DNA from: Sphingobacteriales bacterium TSM_CSS | GTDB taxonomy: Bacteria; Bacteroidota; Bacteroidia; Chitinophagales; UBA2359 | Assembly: GCA_002212985.1 (NCBI GenBank) | Contig: NBMY01000114.1 | Span: forward strand, 1-41,755 | Length of the DNA stretch: 41,755 bases | Direction: 5' to 3' | Shown here: positions 16,381-24,953 of the stretch, one piece after another | Layout of the letters: each line of letters starts with the position of its first letter | Numbering within the stretch: the stretch's first letter is position 1 | Notes under the pieces: model-generated | Told to the model about the DNA's origin: nothing | The model's input: the letters and a program-made list of their open reading frames with translations, nothing else | The model's database searches: none | Translations under genes and position numbers: made by a program

Positions 16381-18045
16381 ATGAAAAAGTTGCGAATACT
16401 ACGCTTATTACCATTGGTGGTTGTATTTTCTTTTGCCGGGCTTTTTACTTCCTGCGATGAAGAAACTACCAATAATGTACTGGAACTGCTCGACTCTCTG
16501 GGCTGGTTGGAAGACAATGAAAACTTAGATCAGGTAGAATCTGACATCAACCTCAACGAAGGTACGGGAATACCCTCTGCCATAGACTTAAGCACCAAAT
16601 TTCCGCCCATAGGAGACCAGGGGCAATACGGAACCTGCATCGGGTGGTCGGTAGGGTATAACCTTAAAACCACCATTGAAGGCATAGACAACAACTACTC
16701 CAGCGCACAACTGGCACAGGCCTCCAAACAATTTAGCCCCAAAGACCTTTTTTGGGCAGTTGACCCCGGCTACAAAGGAGATAACTGCAACGGCACTACC
16801 TTTGAAGCTGCCTTTGATATTATGCAATCGCGCGGTATTGCCACCCTGGCTACCGCGCCATACAACGGATTGGGAGATTGCAGCGCTTCGCCACCTAGTT
16901 CATGGACCAATGAAGCCGCTAATTTTAAAATTACCAACTACCGCAAAATTGATGCTACGGTTAACTCCGTTCGCGAGTACTTGGGGCAAGGGCGGCCCGT
17001 AGCTATTGGCGTGCGCGTGGGCGACAACTTCCTGCAATGGAACAGTACCGGCGTACTTACCTCCGATACCTACGGCTATACCGGACAACATGCCTACCAC
17101 GCCGTGGCCGTGGCCGGCTACGACGATAACAAAGGACCCAACGGCGCCTTTAAAGTGGTAAACTCTTGGGGTCCGCAATGGGGCAACGACGGTTATATTT
17201 GGGTTGATTACAACTTCTTTCAGAGCAGTTTTTGCTTCTCTGCTTTTGTAGCCAACAACAAACGAAGCAATTTTGACCCCGACAGCAATGGCGATAATCA
17301 GGTGGATGAAGATGTAATTGTGCAAGACAACGCCGACCTCATTGCATGGGACTTGTATGACTATGATGAAGACCCTGCTGACCCCATTTCGAGAACTATC
17401 TATTACAACGTGTATAATATTGGCGATCGAACCATTTATGCCAACGAACGATGGAGCATTGTGTATATTTACTATAATGCCTACGATGCCAACGAATGGG
17501 GGGTTATGCTCTATGACTATTATACCGATGAATATGACAATGCCCAGCACAACGGACCCCTCGATCAGGGACCCGGCTCATCGGGCAATTGGTGGAACAA
17601 TGTGGACGTGCCCGGCGGTTCCAGCGTGGCCGACCAGTTTGGCAGCGAAGGATTTTTGTGGGATTACAATGTGCCCACCAACCTTACCGGCAACTACTAT
17701 TTTGTGCTTATTGCCGATGGTTATGATGATGTGAAAGAGTACGACGAAAGTAACAACTATTTCTATTTTACCGATGACAATGACGCCCCCCTGTACGTGC
17801 AAAACGGCGTTGTTGACGACCCCAACGGCAAACGCTCTAACTACAACCAAAGCATACGCCCCAACCGCACTCCCCGCAAAGGCGATGCCTCACCCGCACC
17901 TACGGTGGTTAATGCCAAAAACCAAAACGCCTATACTACCACCGAAATTCGAAAAATGCTGGAACACCACCGCAAAACCGGCGAACTGCAAAGAAGAATA
18001 CAACAGTTTACCCAAACCGAACGAAACCGCAAAAAAATGCAATAA
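16381..18045 (+). CDS. Papain-like (C1 family) lipoprotein protease
   Basis: This 554-residue lipoprotein has the lipobox LFTSC with Cys25. Residues 65-285 form a papain-like C1A domain. Gln80 of the oxyanion hole precedes the catalytic Cys86 in GDQGQYGTCIGWS, the catalytic His240 is in HAYHAVAVAGYD, and Asn261 is in VVNSWGPQWGNDGY. All catalytic residues are therefore in place. No long propeptide is visible between the lipid anchor and the protease domain (about 40 residues only). Residues 290-480 are unusually rich in Tyr, Asp and Asn, with a DxDxDG-like calcium-binding loop (DPDSNGDNQVDED) and a CARDB-like segment (YYFVLIADGYDD). The C terminus (about 500-554) is basic. A cell-surface or periplasmic peptidase is likely. 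A terminator follows. Confidence 0.85.
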   Translation: MKKLRILRLLPLVVVFSFAGLFTSCDEETTNNVLELLDSLGWLEDNENLDQVESDINLNEGTGIPSAIDLSTKFPPIGDQGQYGTCIGWSVGYNLKTTIEGIDNNYSSAQLAQASKQFSPKDLFWAVDPGYKGDNCNGTTFEAAFDIMQSRGIATLATAPYNGLGDCSASPPSSWTNEAANFKITNYRKIDATVNSVREYLGQGRPVAIGVRVGDNFLQWNSTGVLTSDTYGYTGQHAYHAVAVAGYDDNKGPNGAFKVVNSWGPQWGNDGYIWVDYNFFQSSFCFSAFVANNKRSNFDPDSNGDNQVDEDVIVQDNADLIAWDLYDYDEDPADPISRTIYYNVYNIGDRTIYANERWSIVYIYYNAYDANEWGVMLYDYYTDEYDNAQHNGPLDQGPGSSGNWWNNVDVPGGSSVADQFGSEGFLWDYNVPTNLTGNYYFVLIADGYDDVKEYDESNNYFYFTDDNDAPLYVQNGVVDDPNGKRSNYNQSIRPNRTPRKGDASPAPTVVNAKNQNAYTTTEIRKMLEHHRKTGELQRRIQQFTQTERNRKKMQ

Positions 18046-18090
18046 CCCACTCCTTTGGTAAACCGGGTTGCTTCGGAATAGAAATTGGTA

Positions 18091-18133
18091 AAAAAACCGA
18101 TGCCGGCCGTATAAGGCGTAGCATCGGTTTTTT
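18091..18133 (+). terminator. Intrinsic terminator after the C1 protease gene
   Basis: Arms AAAAAACCGATGC (18091-18103) and GCATCGGTTTTTT (18121-18133) pair perfectly around a 17-nt loop. The run of eight T residues completes a classic terminator, 45 nt after the stop codon. Confidence 0.75.
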
Positions 18134-18174
18134 TTGTATTTTTCGGCTTTTGCCATTTAATTTTTACCCGTATT

Positions 18175-18501
18175 ATGCCAAATTTACCCCCACAACCCAC
18201 ACTTGCCCATATGCAGCAATACATTAAAGAACTGTGCGCCGAGCAAGGGTGGGATAAAAACAACCACCTCGAAATTTTTTTACTCTTTACCGAAGAGGTA
18301 GGCGAGTTGGCAAAAGCAATACGCAAACAAACCCGCCTATACGACGAGCCGGGCAAGAACCAACCCGACAGTTTTTATTTGGAAGAAGAGTTTGCCGATG
18401 TGCTGAACTACCTGCTGGATTTGGCAAACTATTTTAACATTGATCTGGAAACAGCTTTCCGCAAAAAAAACGCCATTAACCAAGGGCGAAAATGGCAATA
18501 A
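18175..18501 (+). CDS. MazG-like nucleotide pyrophosphohydrolase
   Basis: This 108-residue single-domain all-alpha NTP-PPase has the MazG metal-binding pattern: TEEVGELAKAI in helix 2 (ExxE with preceding Glu) and EEEFADVLNYLLDLAN (ExxD) in helix 3. Family members hydrolyse nucleoside triphosphates, often non-canonical ones, to monophosphates and pyrophosphate. The size fits the short MazG/iMazG-like group rather than the tandem-domain E. coli MazG. The exact substrate is not predictable. It is convergent with the MOSC gene (6-nt gap). Confidence 0.85.
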   Translation: MPNLPPQPTLAHMQQYIKELCAEQGWDKNNHLEIFLLFTEEVGELAKAIRKQTRLYDEPGKNQPDSFYLEEEFADVLNYLLDLANYFNIDLETAFRKKNAINQGRKWQ

Positions 18502-18507
18502 CCGGTG

Positions 18508-19149
18508 TTATGGCTCCTGGGCAAAGCGGGTAAACACCTGCCGCAGCCGCTGCGGCAAAACAGTTATTTGCAAAATCTGGTGCAGCAACGCTTTGTCTTG
18601 CCCTTTTGTAACAAAACAATGTGCCACGCGGCTTATGCTAATGCTGTTTTGCGGGCGCTCCAGCAGTTCAATGGCATCCCCGGCTTCTACAACGCCCTCC
18701 TGCAACACCCTGAAATAGGTGCCATGCCGTTGTTGTTCATAAAAAAGATCAACCATGTTGGGCAGGTTAAACCGTATGTTCAGTTTAAAGCACGGAATGC
18801 GGGGCTGAACTGCTTGCAATATGGCGCTGCCTGTCCGATAAATATCGCCCATCATAACCTCGTCGTCGGGCAGGCCGGTGGTGGTAAGGTTTTCGCCAAA
18901 AAGTCCGCCCGGCCAGGCGGGGCGTTGCAAAACTTGTTTCCAGTGTTCGTAATAAGACAACTCATAGGCATACACAGCTTTATCTGTGCCGCCGTGGTTG
19001 TGTAAATCGGCCTGCTCATCGCCAACAATGCCGGTAAAGGTAATTTTATGAACGCCGGCAGCCGGTTCTTTAAAAATACCGGTAGTTACCATTTGTCCCT
19101 CCCAGGTTACCTGCCGGCTTTTGCCCGTATTTACCCATAGTACCTGCAT
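18508..19149 (-). CDS. MOSC domain protein (YiiM-like)
   Basis: The protein has 213 residues from the ATG at 19149. The frame runs on to 19263, but that part overlaps the end of the pirin gene and is not typical for the family. The MOSC beta-barrel spans about residues 20-165, with GDEQADLHNHGGTDKAVYAY, WPGGLFGENLTT and PRIPCFKL; this Cys is the conserved residue thought to contact the molybdenum cofactor sulphur. A C-terminal three-helix-like extension (about 170-213) matches YiiM. In E. coli YiiM reduces N-hydroxylated bases such as 6-hydroxylaminopurine using molybdenum cofactor. The same role here is inferred. It is downstream of the pirin gene on the same strand (32-nt gap), so the two may be co-transcribed. 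Confidence 0.85.
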   Translation of the reverse strand: MQVLWVNTGKSRQVTWEGQMVTTGIFKEPAAGVHKITFTGIVGDEQADLHNHGGTDKAVYAYELSYYEHWKQVLQRPAWPGGLFGENLTTTGLPDDEVMMGDIYRTGSAILQAVQPRIPCFKLNIRFNLPNMVDLFYEQQRHGTYFRVLQEGVVEAGDAIELLERPQNSISISRVAHCFVTKGQDKALLHQILQITVLPQRLRQVFTRFAQEP

Positions 19150-19181
19150 TTGAGCGTATTTTTTTGCAAAATACAAAAAGG

Positions 19182-20057
19182 TTAAACACTCATAGGCACA
19201 TCCATCAGTAAAATTTCGGAATTGGCGGCGGTAGCTCGTATGGCAAGTTCGGGGGTATCCCAAATGCCAAGCCCGTCGCGGGTTTGCAGCGGTTGACCGT
19301 TTACTTCAAAGCTGCCCTTTATAACAAAAGCATACACGCCGTTTCCGGTAGCTTTAACGCGGTAGGTGCTGTTGTTACCCTCATCAAAATTGCCCAAATG
19401 AAACCATGCGTTTTGGTGAATCCACACGCCTGCATCATTTGGGTTGGGCGATACAATCTGTTGCAGCTTGTTTTTGCGGTCGGCAAGGTTCAGGGTAATT
19501 TGGTCATATCGGGGCGTTACGTTTCTTTTATTCGGGAATACCCATATTTGCAGAAATTTCACATCAGCATCGGCGTTTTTGTTAAACTCGCTGTGGTAAA
19601 TACCCTTTCCGGCGCTCATAACCTGTATATCGCCGTGTTTAATTACCTGCACATTGCCCATGCTGTCTTTATGCTGCAAATCGCCCTGCAGCGGAATGCT
19701 GATGATTTCCATATTATCGTGCGGATGGGTGCCAAAGCCCATAGCCGGCGCCACCGTATCATCATTTAATACCCGAAGCACACCAAAGTGCATACGTTCG
19801 GGGTTGTAGTAATTGGCAAAACTAAAAGAGTGGTAAGAGTTGAGCCAGCCGTGGTTGGCATGGCCGCGACTGGCGGCCTTGTGAAGAACCATGTTTTCCA
19901 TAAGTACAGATTTTGTATTGGGAATATGATTGAACCCGATGATGTTGAGCGGCGCCAACTCATCAATATTGTTGCGTACTACATTGCCAAGGGCGGCGCT
20001 TGCCGCAAATATGCCCGTACCCAGCAACCCCTTTTTTAAAAATTCTTTGCGGTTCAT
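19182..20057 (-). CDS. Pirin family protein with export-type N terminus
   Basis: The 291-residue bicupin resembles YhhW/pirin. Metal ligands of the N-terminal cupin are in place: HPHDNMEI supplies two His, and GIYHSEFN supplies the third His and the Glu. Some pirins act as quercetin 2,3-dioxygenases and others as regulators. The N terminus (MNRKEFLKKGLLGTGIFAASAAL) looks like a Tat-type or hydrophobic signal sequence, which is unusual because characterised pirins are cytoplasmic. It resembles the start of the intradiol-dioxygenase-like protein at 4801. The gene is divergent from an HxlR regulator, with which it shares an overlapping promoter region. A role in handling quinones, flavonoids or other aromatic electrophiles is plausible but unproven. 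Confidence 0.85.
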   Translation of the reverse strand: MNRKEFLKKGLLGTGIFAASAALGNVVRNNIDELAPLNIIGFNHIPNTKSVLMENMVLHKAASRGHANHGWLNSYHSFSFANYYNPERMHFGVLRVLNDDTVAPAMGFGTHPHDNMEIISIPLQGDLQHKDSMGNVQVIKHGDIQVMSAGKGIYHSEFNKNADADVKFLQIWVFPNKRNVTPRYDQITLNLADRKNKLQQIVSPNPNDAGVWIHQNAWFHLGNFDEGNNSTYRVKATGNGVYAFVIKGSFEVNGQPLQTRDGLGIWDTPELAIRATAANSEILLMDVPMSV

Positions 20058-20132
20058 AGCAGTGTGTTTCTAATGTTTAAACAATGATTGACAGGTTTGG
20101 TTACAATTGTTGATGTTTTTTTGCTAATGCCG

Positions 20133-20163
20133 TTGCAAAAATACCGGTAATGCTATACTTTTG
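20133..20163 (+). promoter_or_regulatory. Promoter of the HxlR gene
   Basis: TTG (20133-20135), 20-nt spacer, TACTTTTG (20156-20163), matching the Bacteroidota consensus. It faces the pirin promoter and overlaps it almost completely. Confidence 0.6.
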
Positions 20164-20166
20164 CAA
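20136..20166 (-). promoter_or_regulatory. Promoter of the pirin gene
   Basis: On the minus strand, TTG (20166-20164), 20-nt spacer and TATTTTTG (20143-20136) match the consensus. Its -33 element abuts the -7 element of the opposite promoter and vice versa. Confidence 0.6.
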
Positions 20167-20170
20167 GTAG

Positions 20171-20203
20171 TTACACCAATGTATATCAATATACAATGTG
20201 TAA
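20171..20203. promoter_or_regulatory. Putative HxlR operator palindrome
   Basis: A 33-nt near-palindrome has outer half-sites TTACAC/GTGTAA and inner half-sites TGTATA/TATACA around a TCAA centre. It begins 8 nt after the HxlR -7 element and sits just upstream of the pirin -33 element. A dimeric winged-helix HxlR protein bound here could affect both promoters. Confidence 0.5.
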
Positions 20204-20226
20204 CCATTGTTAAAAACAAGGCCTTT

Positions 20227-20589
20227 ATGAAAACAATTTCTTCAAAAAAATATGTAAACTGCCCCTTCAGGCAAACCTTAGACATATTGGAAGGCAAGTG
20301 GAAATTTGCCATTATATACAGTCTTATGAAAAACGGCACATTGCGGTTTAAAGAATTAGAGCGCGATGTAAGCGGCATAACGGCACGAATGTTGGTAAAA
20401 GAACTGAAACTGCTGGAGCAGCACGAAATAATTTCCCGAAAAGCCTATGCCACGGTGCCGCCCACGGTAGAATACACCCTTACCGATTGCGGCCGCTCTT
20501 TGCAACCAGTTATTGAGGCCATTTACAACTGGGGGCAGGTACACGCCGAAAAACTGCAACGCATGGCGGCAACGGGCAAGCCGAAGTAA
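20227..20589 (+). CDS. HxlR-family winged-helix regulator
   Basis: The 120-residue protein starts at the ATG at 20227; an upstream TTG frame at 20161 lies within the promoter/operator and is rejected. The HxlR domain is complete: NCPFRQTLDILEGKWKFAIIY, LRFKELERDVSGITARMLVKEL (recognition region) and VEYTLTDCGRSLQPVIEAIYNWG. Cys12 in VNCPF sits where the redox or electrophile-sensing Cys of YodB/HypR-type members is found, so thiol sensing is possible. It is divergent from the pirin gene, a typical arrangement for a regulator and its target. Confidence 0.9.
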   Translation: MKTISSKKYVNCPFRQTLDILEGKWKFAIIYSLMKNGTLRFKELERDVSGITARMLVKELKLLEQHEIISRKAYATVPPTVEYTLTDCGRSLQPVIEAIYNWGQVHAEKLQRMAATGKPK

Positions 20590-20712
20590 TAGTTATGCCC
20601 GGCAACAAAAAAAGAGCAGTTTTCAGTAATTTACCCGCAAGAAAAACAACAAATACTAAAAAGACGGCAATGCCATTGCCGGCAACAAGCTAAAGTTCAC
20701 AAACAACAAACA

Positions 20713-22071
20713 ATGGCACAACAGAAAAAGAAAAAAAACAACCGCCTGCTTTACATATTGGCAGCAATAGCAGTAGTGGCAATTATTGGCGTTGTCATAG
20801 GAAAACAAAAAGGCTGGATAGGCAAACCGCAATACACCAAGGTAGCAACAGAAAAATCGGAAAAGCGCACCATTATTGAAACGGTATCGGCCAATGGCAA
20901 GGTATATCCCGAAGTGGAAGTATCTATTACCCCCGATGTATCGGGTGAGGTGGTGCAACTGCTGGTAGAGGAAGGGCAGGAGGTGAAAGCCGGTGCACTG
21001 TTGGCCAAAATAAATCCCGATACCTATGTTTCTATGGTTGACCGTGCCGATGCGGCGGTAAACGTATCTAAATCCAGCACTTCCAATGCACAGGCGCAAC
21101 TCACCCAATTGCAGGTGCAGTTAGATGCTGCCCGAAAAACCCTGAACCGCAACAAGCAACTGTTTAACGACGAGGTAATATCAAAAGCCGACCTTGAAAC
21201 TGCCGAAACCGCCGTAAAAAACCTTGAGGCGCAAATGCAGGCCTTGTCTAAAAGCATTGAAGGCGCCGGCTACAATGTGCAAAGTGCGCAGGCATCGCTC
21301 AAAGAAGCCAAAGACAACCTGAAACGCACCAATGTATATGCCCCCATCAGCGGCGTGGTTTCTAAACTGAACATTAAACAAGGGGAGCGCGTGGTAGGAA
21401 CCTCGCAGTTTTCCGGAACTGAAATTATGAAAATTGCCAATTTCAGCAATATAGAAGTGCGCGTAGATGTAAGCGAAAACGACATTATACGGGTTTCGGC
21501 TGGCGATACGGCCCAAGTGGAAATAGACGCCTACCCCGACCACAAATTCACCGGCATTGTAACCCATATAGCCAGCAGCGCCAACAGCGTAAACCAGCTT
21601 TCGGGCGACCAGATTACCAACTTTACGGTAAAAATACGGCTGTTGCCCGATACTTATCGCGAATTGTTTAAGGCATACAAAATACCTTTCCGACCGGGCA
21701 TGTCGGCATCGGTTGATATACAAACCAAACGGGTTGAACATATAGTAACCGTGCCCATACAGGCCGTTACCGTAAGAGAAATACCCGACTCGCTCAAAAA
21801 AAGCAAAAGTACCGAAATTGGCTCAAACGAGTTGGAGGAGCTGGTTTTTATACATAAAGACGGCAAAGTGTTTAGCCGCAAGGTAAAACCCGGCGTGCAA
21901 GACAATACCTATATTGAAATTGTCGAAGGGTTGCAGGCTGGCGAAGAAGTGGTTACAGCCCCTTACCGCGTGGTAAACAAAAAATTAGAAGACAGCATGA
22001 ACGTTGAGGTGGTGGCAAAAGACAAACTCTACACCAATTCCGGTAAAAACAAAGAAGAAGACACAGAATAA
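20713..22071 (+). CDS. Efflux transporter periplasmic adaptor (HlyD/MacA-like)
   Basis: This 452-residue membrane-fusion protein has one N-terminal membrane helix (about residues 12-29) after a Lys-rich start. Next come the first lipoyl half (SGEVVQLLVEEGQEVKAGALLAKI), an alpha-helical hairpin of coiled coil (about 105-200), the second lipoyl half (TNVYAPISGVVSKLNIKQGERV) and beta-barrel and membrane-proximal domains to about 430. Such adaptors link an inner-membrane pump (RND or MacB-type ABC) to a TolC channel. Neither a pump nor an outer-membrane channel gene follows; the next gene is on the opposite strand. The adaptor is therefore orphaned in this window, and its partner and substrate remain open. 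Confidence 0.85.
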   Translation: MAQQKKKKNNRLLYILAAIAVVAIIGVVIGKQKGWIGKPQYTKVATEKSEKRTIIETVSANGKVYPEVEVSITPDVSGEVVQLLVEEGQEVKAGALLAKINPDTYVSMVDRADAAVNVSKSSTSNAQAQLTQLQVQLDAARKTLNRNKQLFNDEVISKADLETAETAVKNLEAQMQALSKSIEGAGYNVQSAQASLKEAKDNLKRTNVYAPISGVVSKLNIKQGERVVGTSQFSGTEIMKIANFSNIEVRVDVSENDIIRVSAGDTAQVEIDAYPDHKFTGIVTHIASSANSVNQLSGDQITNFTVKIRLLPDTYRELFKAYKIPFRPGMSASVDIQTKRVEHIVTVPIQAVTVREIPDSLKKSKSTEIGSNELEELVFIHKDGKVFSRKVKPGVQDNTYIEIVEGLQAGEEVVTAPYRVVNKKLEDSMNVEVVAKDKLYTNSGKNKEEDTE

Positions 22072-22159
22072 CCGCCTTTGCTAACACGGCTCTGTGCGGC
22101 TAAGCATGGGCAATTAATGTTGCAGAGGTATTGGTGGAGTTCTTTTTAAGTTGCTTTGC

Positions 22160-23152
22160 TTACCCAGCAACCGACTGGTTTTGCAGGGCAGTTTCGTATT
22201 CTGCAACCAGCGTTTGCACAATTTCTTCTACCGGCCGTATGGCATGAACATACTCTATAGAAGGTCCGGCGCACCATACTGTTTCATAAGTAGCACCAAA
22301 AGCAGCTTTTTCAAGCGCTTTCATGCCTTTGTAGAAGGTAAGCAGTTTGGCATATTTCTTTAGCCGGCGGTTTCGGTTAAGCATAGACTCCAGCCAGTTT
22401 TGTTTGGTGCCTATTTGTTGCACATAAGGCGTGTTGATAACCGTACAGGGTGTGCCCGATATTTTAGTGGTCATAACAATATCTTTGGCGCCGTATTGCA
22501 CAATGGCATTTTTATAATCGTCAGACACATCGGCTTCGGGGGTGGCAATAAAAATGCTACCCATAGAAACCCCGCAGGCACCTAAGTTCAGTTTATCAAG
22601 CAACCCCTGTCCGGTGCCTACGCCGCCGGCCGAAATAACCGGTAACCTGCTGCTGCTAACCAGCATGGGAACCAGTTCATTGGCAGGTATATGGCCCGCA
22701 TGTCCGCCTGCTTCGGCATTAACCGCAATAAGGGCATCACAACCCATATCTTCTACTTTTTTGGCATGATAGGCATCAATTACATCGCAAAAAACCAGAA
22801 TGCCCTCTTTTTTACAGGCCTGCACTACTTTTTCGGGGCTGCCAAGAGAGGTAATAATGTAATCAACATGAAAATCGAGGCAGGTTTTGAGTTGTTCCTC
22901 CAGTTTCAGGTTAGATTTATTAACAATGAGGTTAATGCCAAACGGCCCGCCGCCGGCATTTTTAATTTCCTGTAAAGCAGCCCTAAACTCTTTATCGGTG
23001 CGGTAGTTGAGGGCCGGTATGGCGCCTGTAATGCCGCTTTTAATGGCAGCAATGGTCATTCTGGCATTAGATACCAAAAACATGGGCGCCATAATAATGG
23101 GGTACCGAATGTTGAGCATTCGGGTAAGGGCGGTATCAATTCGGTCTGACAT
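22160..23152 (-). CDS. Nitronate monooxygenase-like flavoprotein
   Basis: This 330-residue FMN-binding TIM barrel belongs to the nitronate monooxygenase/FabK-like group. Diagnostic parts are YPIIMAPMFLVSN at the N terminus, GPFGINLIV, NAEAGGHAGH (the segment holding the active-site His region), VISAGGVGTGQGLLDKLNLGACGVSMGSIF (phosphate binding) and MTTKISGTPC. Members oxidise nitronates such as propionate-3-nitronate or act as NAD(P)H:quinone reductases. FabK (enoyl-ACP reductase) is a further possibility that cannot be excluded by eye. It has its own promoter at 23186-23214. Confidence 0.85.
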   Translation of the reverse strand: MSDRIDTALTRMLNIRYPIIMAPMFLVSNARMTIAAIKSGITGAIPALNYRTDKEFRAALQEIKNAGGGPFGINLIVNKSNLKLEEQLKTCLDFHVDYIITSLGSPEKVVQACKKEGILVFCDVIDAYHAKKVEDMGCDALIAVNAEAGGHAGHIPANELVPMLVSSSRLPVISAGGVGTGQGLLDKLNLGACGVSMGSIFIATPEADVSDDYKNAIVQYGAKDIVMTTKISGTPCTVINTPYVQQIGTKQNWLESMLNRNRRLKKYAKLLTFYKGMKALEKAAFGATYETVWCAGPSIEYVHAIRPVEEIVQTLVAEYETALQNQSVAG

Positions 23153-23185
23153 AATTTACTTTTTGGTTTGCGGCGGTTAATACAG

Positions 23186-23214
23186 CAAATGTAGGTATAA
23201 TTTCACATTTACAA
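23186..23214 (-). promoter_or_regulatory. Promoter of the nitronate monooxygenase-like gene
   Basis: On the minus strand, TTG (23214-23212), 18-nt spacer and TACATTTG (23193-23186). The -7 element matches the consensus fully; the spacing is slightly short. Confidence 0.5.
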
Positions 23215-23362
23215 GCAATTACAAAATTGCCTGCGGGGCAATTTGGAGCATATAGCCCGTTTGGTTGGCTATAATTGTGTAAAAAAAATGGCAAACAAGG
23301 CCGGGCAATACAAAAAGTGCGTACCTTTCGTGTTTATTACACATCTGTTCAACTCGTATTTT

Positions 23363-24775
23363 ATGAAGAAAGTTTACTTTGTATTAATGTTGTTGTGGCT
23401 GGCCATACCGGCCAGTAATTTGCTGCTGGCACAGGTAAGCATTACGGGCAGCGATTTGCCATCTGTGGGCACCCAAAAGGCAGTGGGCATTACCAACACA
23501 CCGGCTATTGATGTAGGTGCGGCATCGGCAACGGCGCAAACATGGGATTTTACCTCGCTGGTGCCCGGCAGTTTTACCCTGGCCGCTTTTACCGACCCCG
23601 ACGGGCTGGAGGGTTCGGGCGATTTTCCGATGGCCAATATGGCGCGTACAGGGCCGGTTAATTCACTGCTGGGTGTTTCTTTGGGCGATTTTCTGCCCAT
23701 AGACAATATACCCAATGCAGTGGCTTACTATGCAAAAAACGCACAGGGCAAGATATACATTGACGGCTTTAATGTTAATATTTCTGTACCCGGCATTTTA
23801 GACCTTGGCGCTACCAGCATACAGGCCAACCCCAACGACTTGTACTTAACCCCCGCCAACTACGGCGATGTAATTACCAACTCGGGCGGATATGTTTTGG
23901 AAATAGATTTTAACGGCACCCCCATTGCCCTGCGTTTTAATATTGACAAGGTAATTAATGTAGATGCTTTTGGCACCCTGCAACTGCCCGATTATAATTT
24001 TGAAGTGTTACGCTATAACGAAACCAATACTGTTGGTGCCGAATTGGGGCTGCTGGTGTTTGGCGCATTTATACCCATTGACCCCGATGCATTAGCTGCC
24101 CTGTTGGGCGTTGAACTGCCTATTGATTTTGGCTTTTTAGACAGCACCATTGTTACCAATTCTTACCGGTTTATTGCCAAAAACCAGGGCTACCCGGCAG
24201 CTTCGGTTAGTATGGTGGCTAACCCGTTAACCGGCGGCTCCAGTCCCGCATCTGTTGAATTTATGGCGCAACCCGGCCCCCTGCAAGCCGAATTTAACTA
24301 TACCGTAAACTGCTTAACCGCATCTTTTACCAATGCCAGCGCCAATGCCATTGGTTATAACTGGAACTTTGGCAACGGCGAGGTAAGTACAGCCACTAAC
24401 CCCGTATTTACCTTTACTGAACCGGGCACCTACACCGTATCGCTTACCGCCCTTAGCGCCGATGGCACTTCGGCAACCATTACCAAAGAGGTTACGGTTG
24501 ACTTTTGCTCAGATATAAACGAGCCCACCGATTCCGAACGTTTTTCGGTTTACCCAAATCCGGCGGTAAATACGCTAAACATAAAGCCCCAAAACACAAC
24601 CGGCGCGTATTCAATTGCCCTATACAACACGCTGGGGCAAAAAACCGCCGTGTGGAGCCAGCTTAACGGCAATGCCACCATAGACATAAGCCAACTGCCC
24701 AAAGGTATATACGTTTACACCCTGTACAACACAAACGGCAATGCCATTGCCCGTGGTAAACTGGCAGTAGAATAA
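23363..24775 (+). CDS. PKD-domain secreted protein with T9SS sorting domain
   Basis: The protein has 470 residues from the ATG at 23363. The upstream frame to 23243 is rejected because 23363 gives a clear signal peptide ending LLLAQ, about residue 24. Residues 25-340 are an all-beta region I cannot assign. Residues 345-425 are a PKD domain (NWNFGNG, FTFTEPGTYTVSLTA). Residues 430-470 and the preceding stretch form a T9SS type A sorting domain (VYPNPAVNTLNIKP, LPKGIYVYTLYN, ARGKLAVE). It is expected to be on the cell surface or released. PKD domains mostly mediate protein-protein or carbohydrate contacts. It is isolated from the other four T9SS cargo genes and followed by its own terminator. 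Confidence 0.85.
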   Translation: MKKVYFVLMLLWLAIPASNLLLAQVSITGSDLPSVGTQKAVGITNTPAIDVGAASATAQTWDFTSLVPGSFTLAAFTDPDGLEGSGDFPMANMARTGPVNSLLGVSLGDFLPIDNIPNAVAYYAKNAQGKIYIDGFNVNISVPGILDLGATSIQANPNDLYLTPANYGDVITNSGGYVLEIDFNGTPIALRFNIDKVINVDAFGTLQLPDYNFEVLRYNETNTVGAELGLLVFGAFIPIDPDALAALLGVELPIDFGFLDSTIVTNSYRFIAKNQGYPAASVSMVANPLTGGSSPASVEFMAQPGPLQAEFNYTVNCLTASFTNASANAIGYNWNFGNGEVSTATNPVFTFTEPGTYTVSLTALSADGTSATITKEVTVDFCSDINEPTDSERFSVYPNPAVNTLNIKPQNTTGAYSIALYNTLGQKTAVWSQLNGNATIDISQLPKGIYVYTLYNTNGNAIARGKLAVE

Positions 24776-24804
24776 CCCTTACGGTATGCTATATGCCGCC
24801 GCTT

Positions 24805-24856
24805 AAAAAGGCAGCCACTTAGAGCGAAACAGTAACTCTAAGCGGTTGCTTTTTTT
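24805..24856 (+). terminator. Intrinsic terminator after the PKD/T9SS gene
   Basis: A long stem, AAAAAGGCAGCCACTTAGAG pairing with the CTCTAAGCGGTTGCTTTTT segment with two mismatches, has an 11-nt loop and a T-run. It lies 30 nt after the stop codon. Confidence 0.65.
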
Positions 24857-24953
24857 ATTGCATTTATTTTGGAACTTTTTTGCGGTAATTTTAGTTGCCA
24901 TGTAAGACACTATCAAAATTTCAGACTAATTTAAAGCAAAATTTTCCTATAAA

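Noticed and set aside
16900..17550. 216-codon minus-strand frame rich in Val/Ile/Gly
   Set aside because: It is an antisense shadow of the Tyr/Asp-rich part of the C1 protease gene; its hydrophobic composition results from complementing GAT/TAT codons.
20713..22071. Functional unit of the efflux adaptor with the C39-ABC exporter
   Set aside because: The two genes are 5 kb apart on opposite strands with unrelated genes between; the adaptor looks MacA/RND-like, so a link is not supported.
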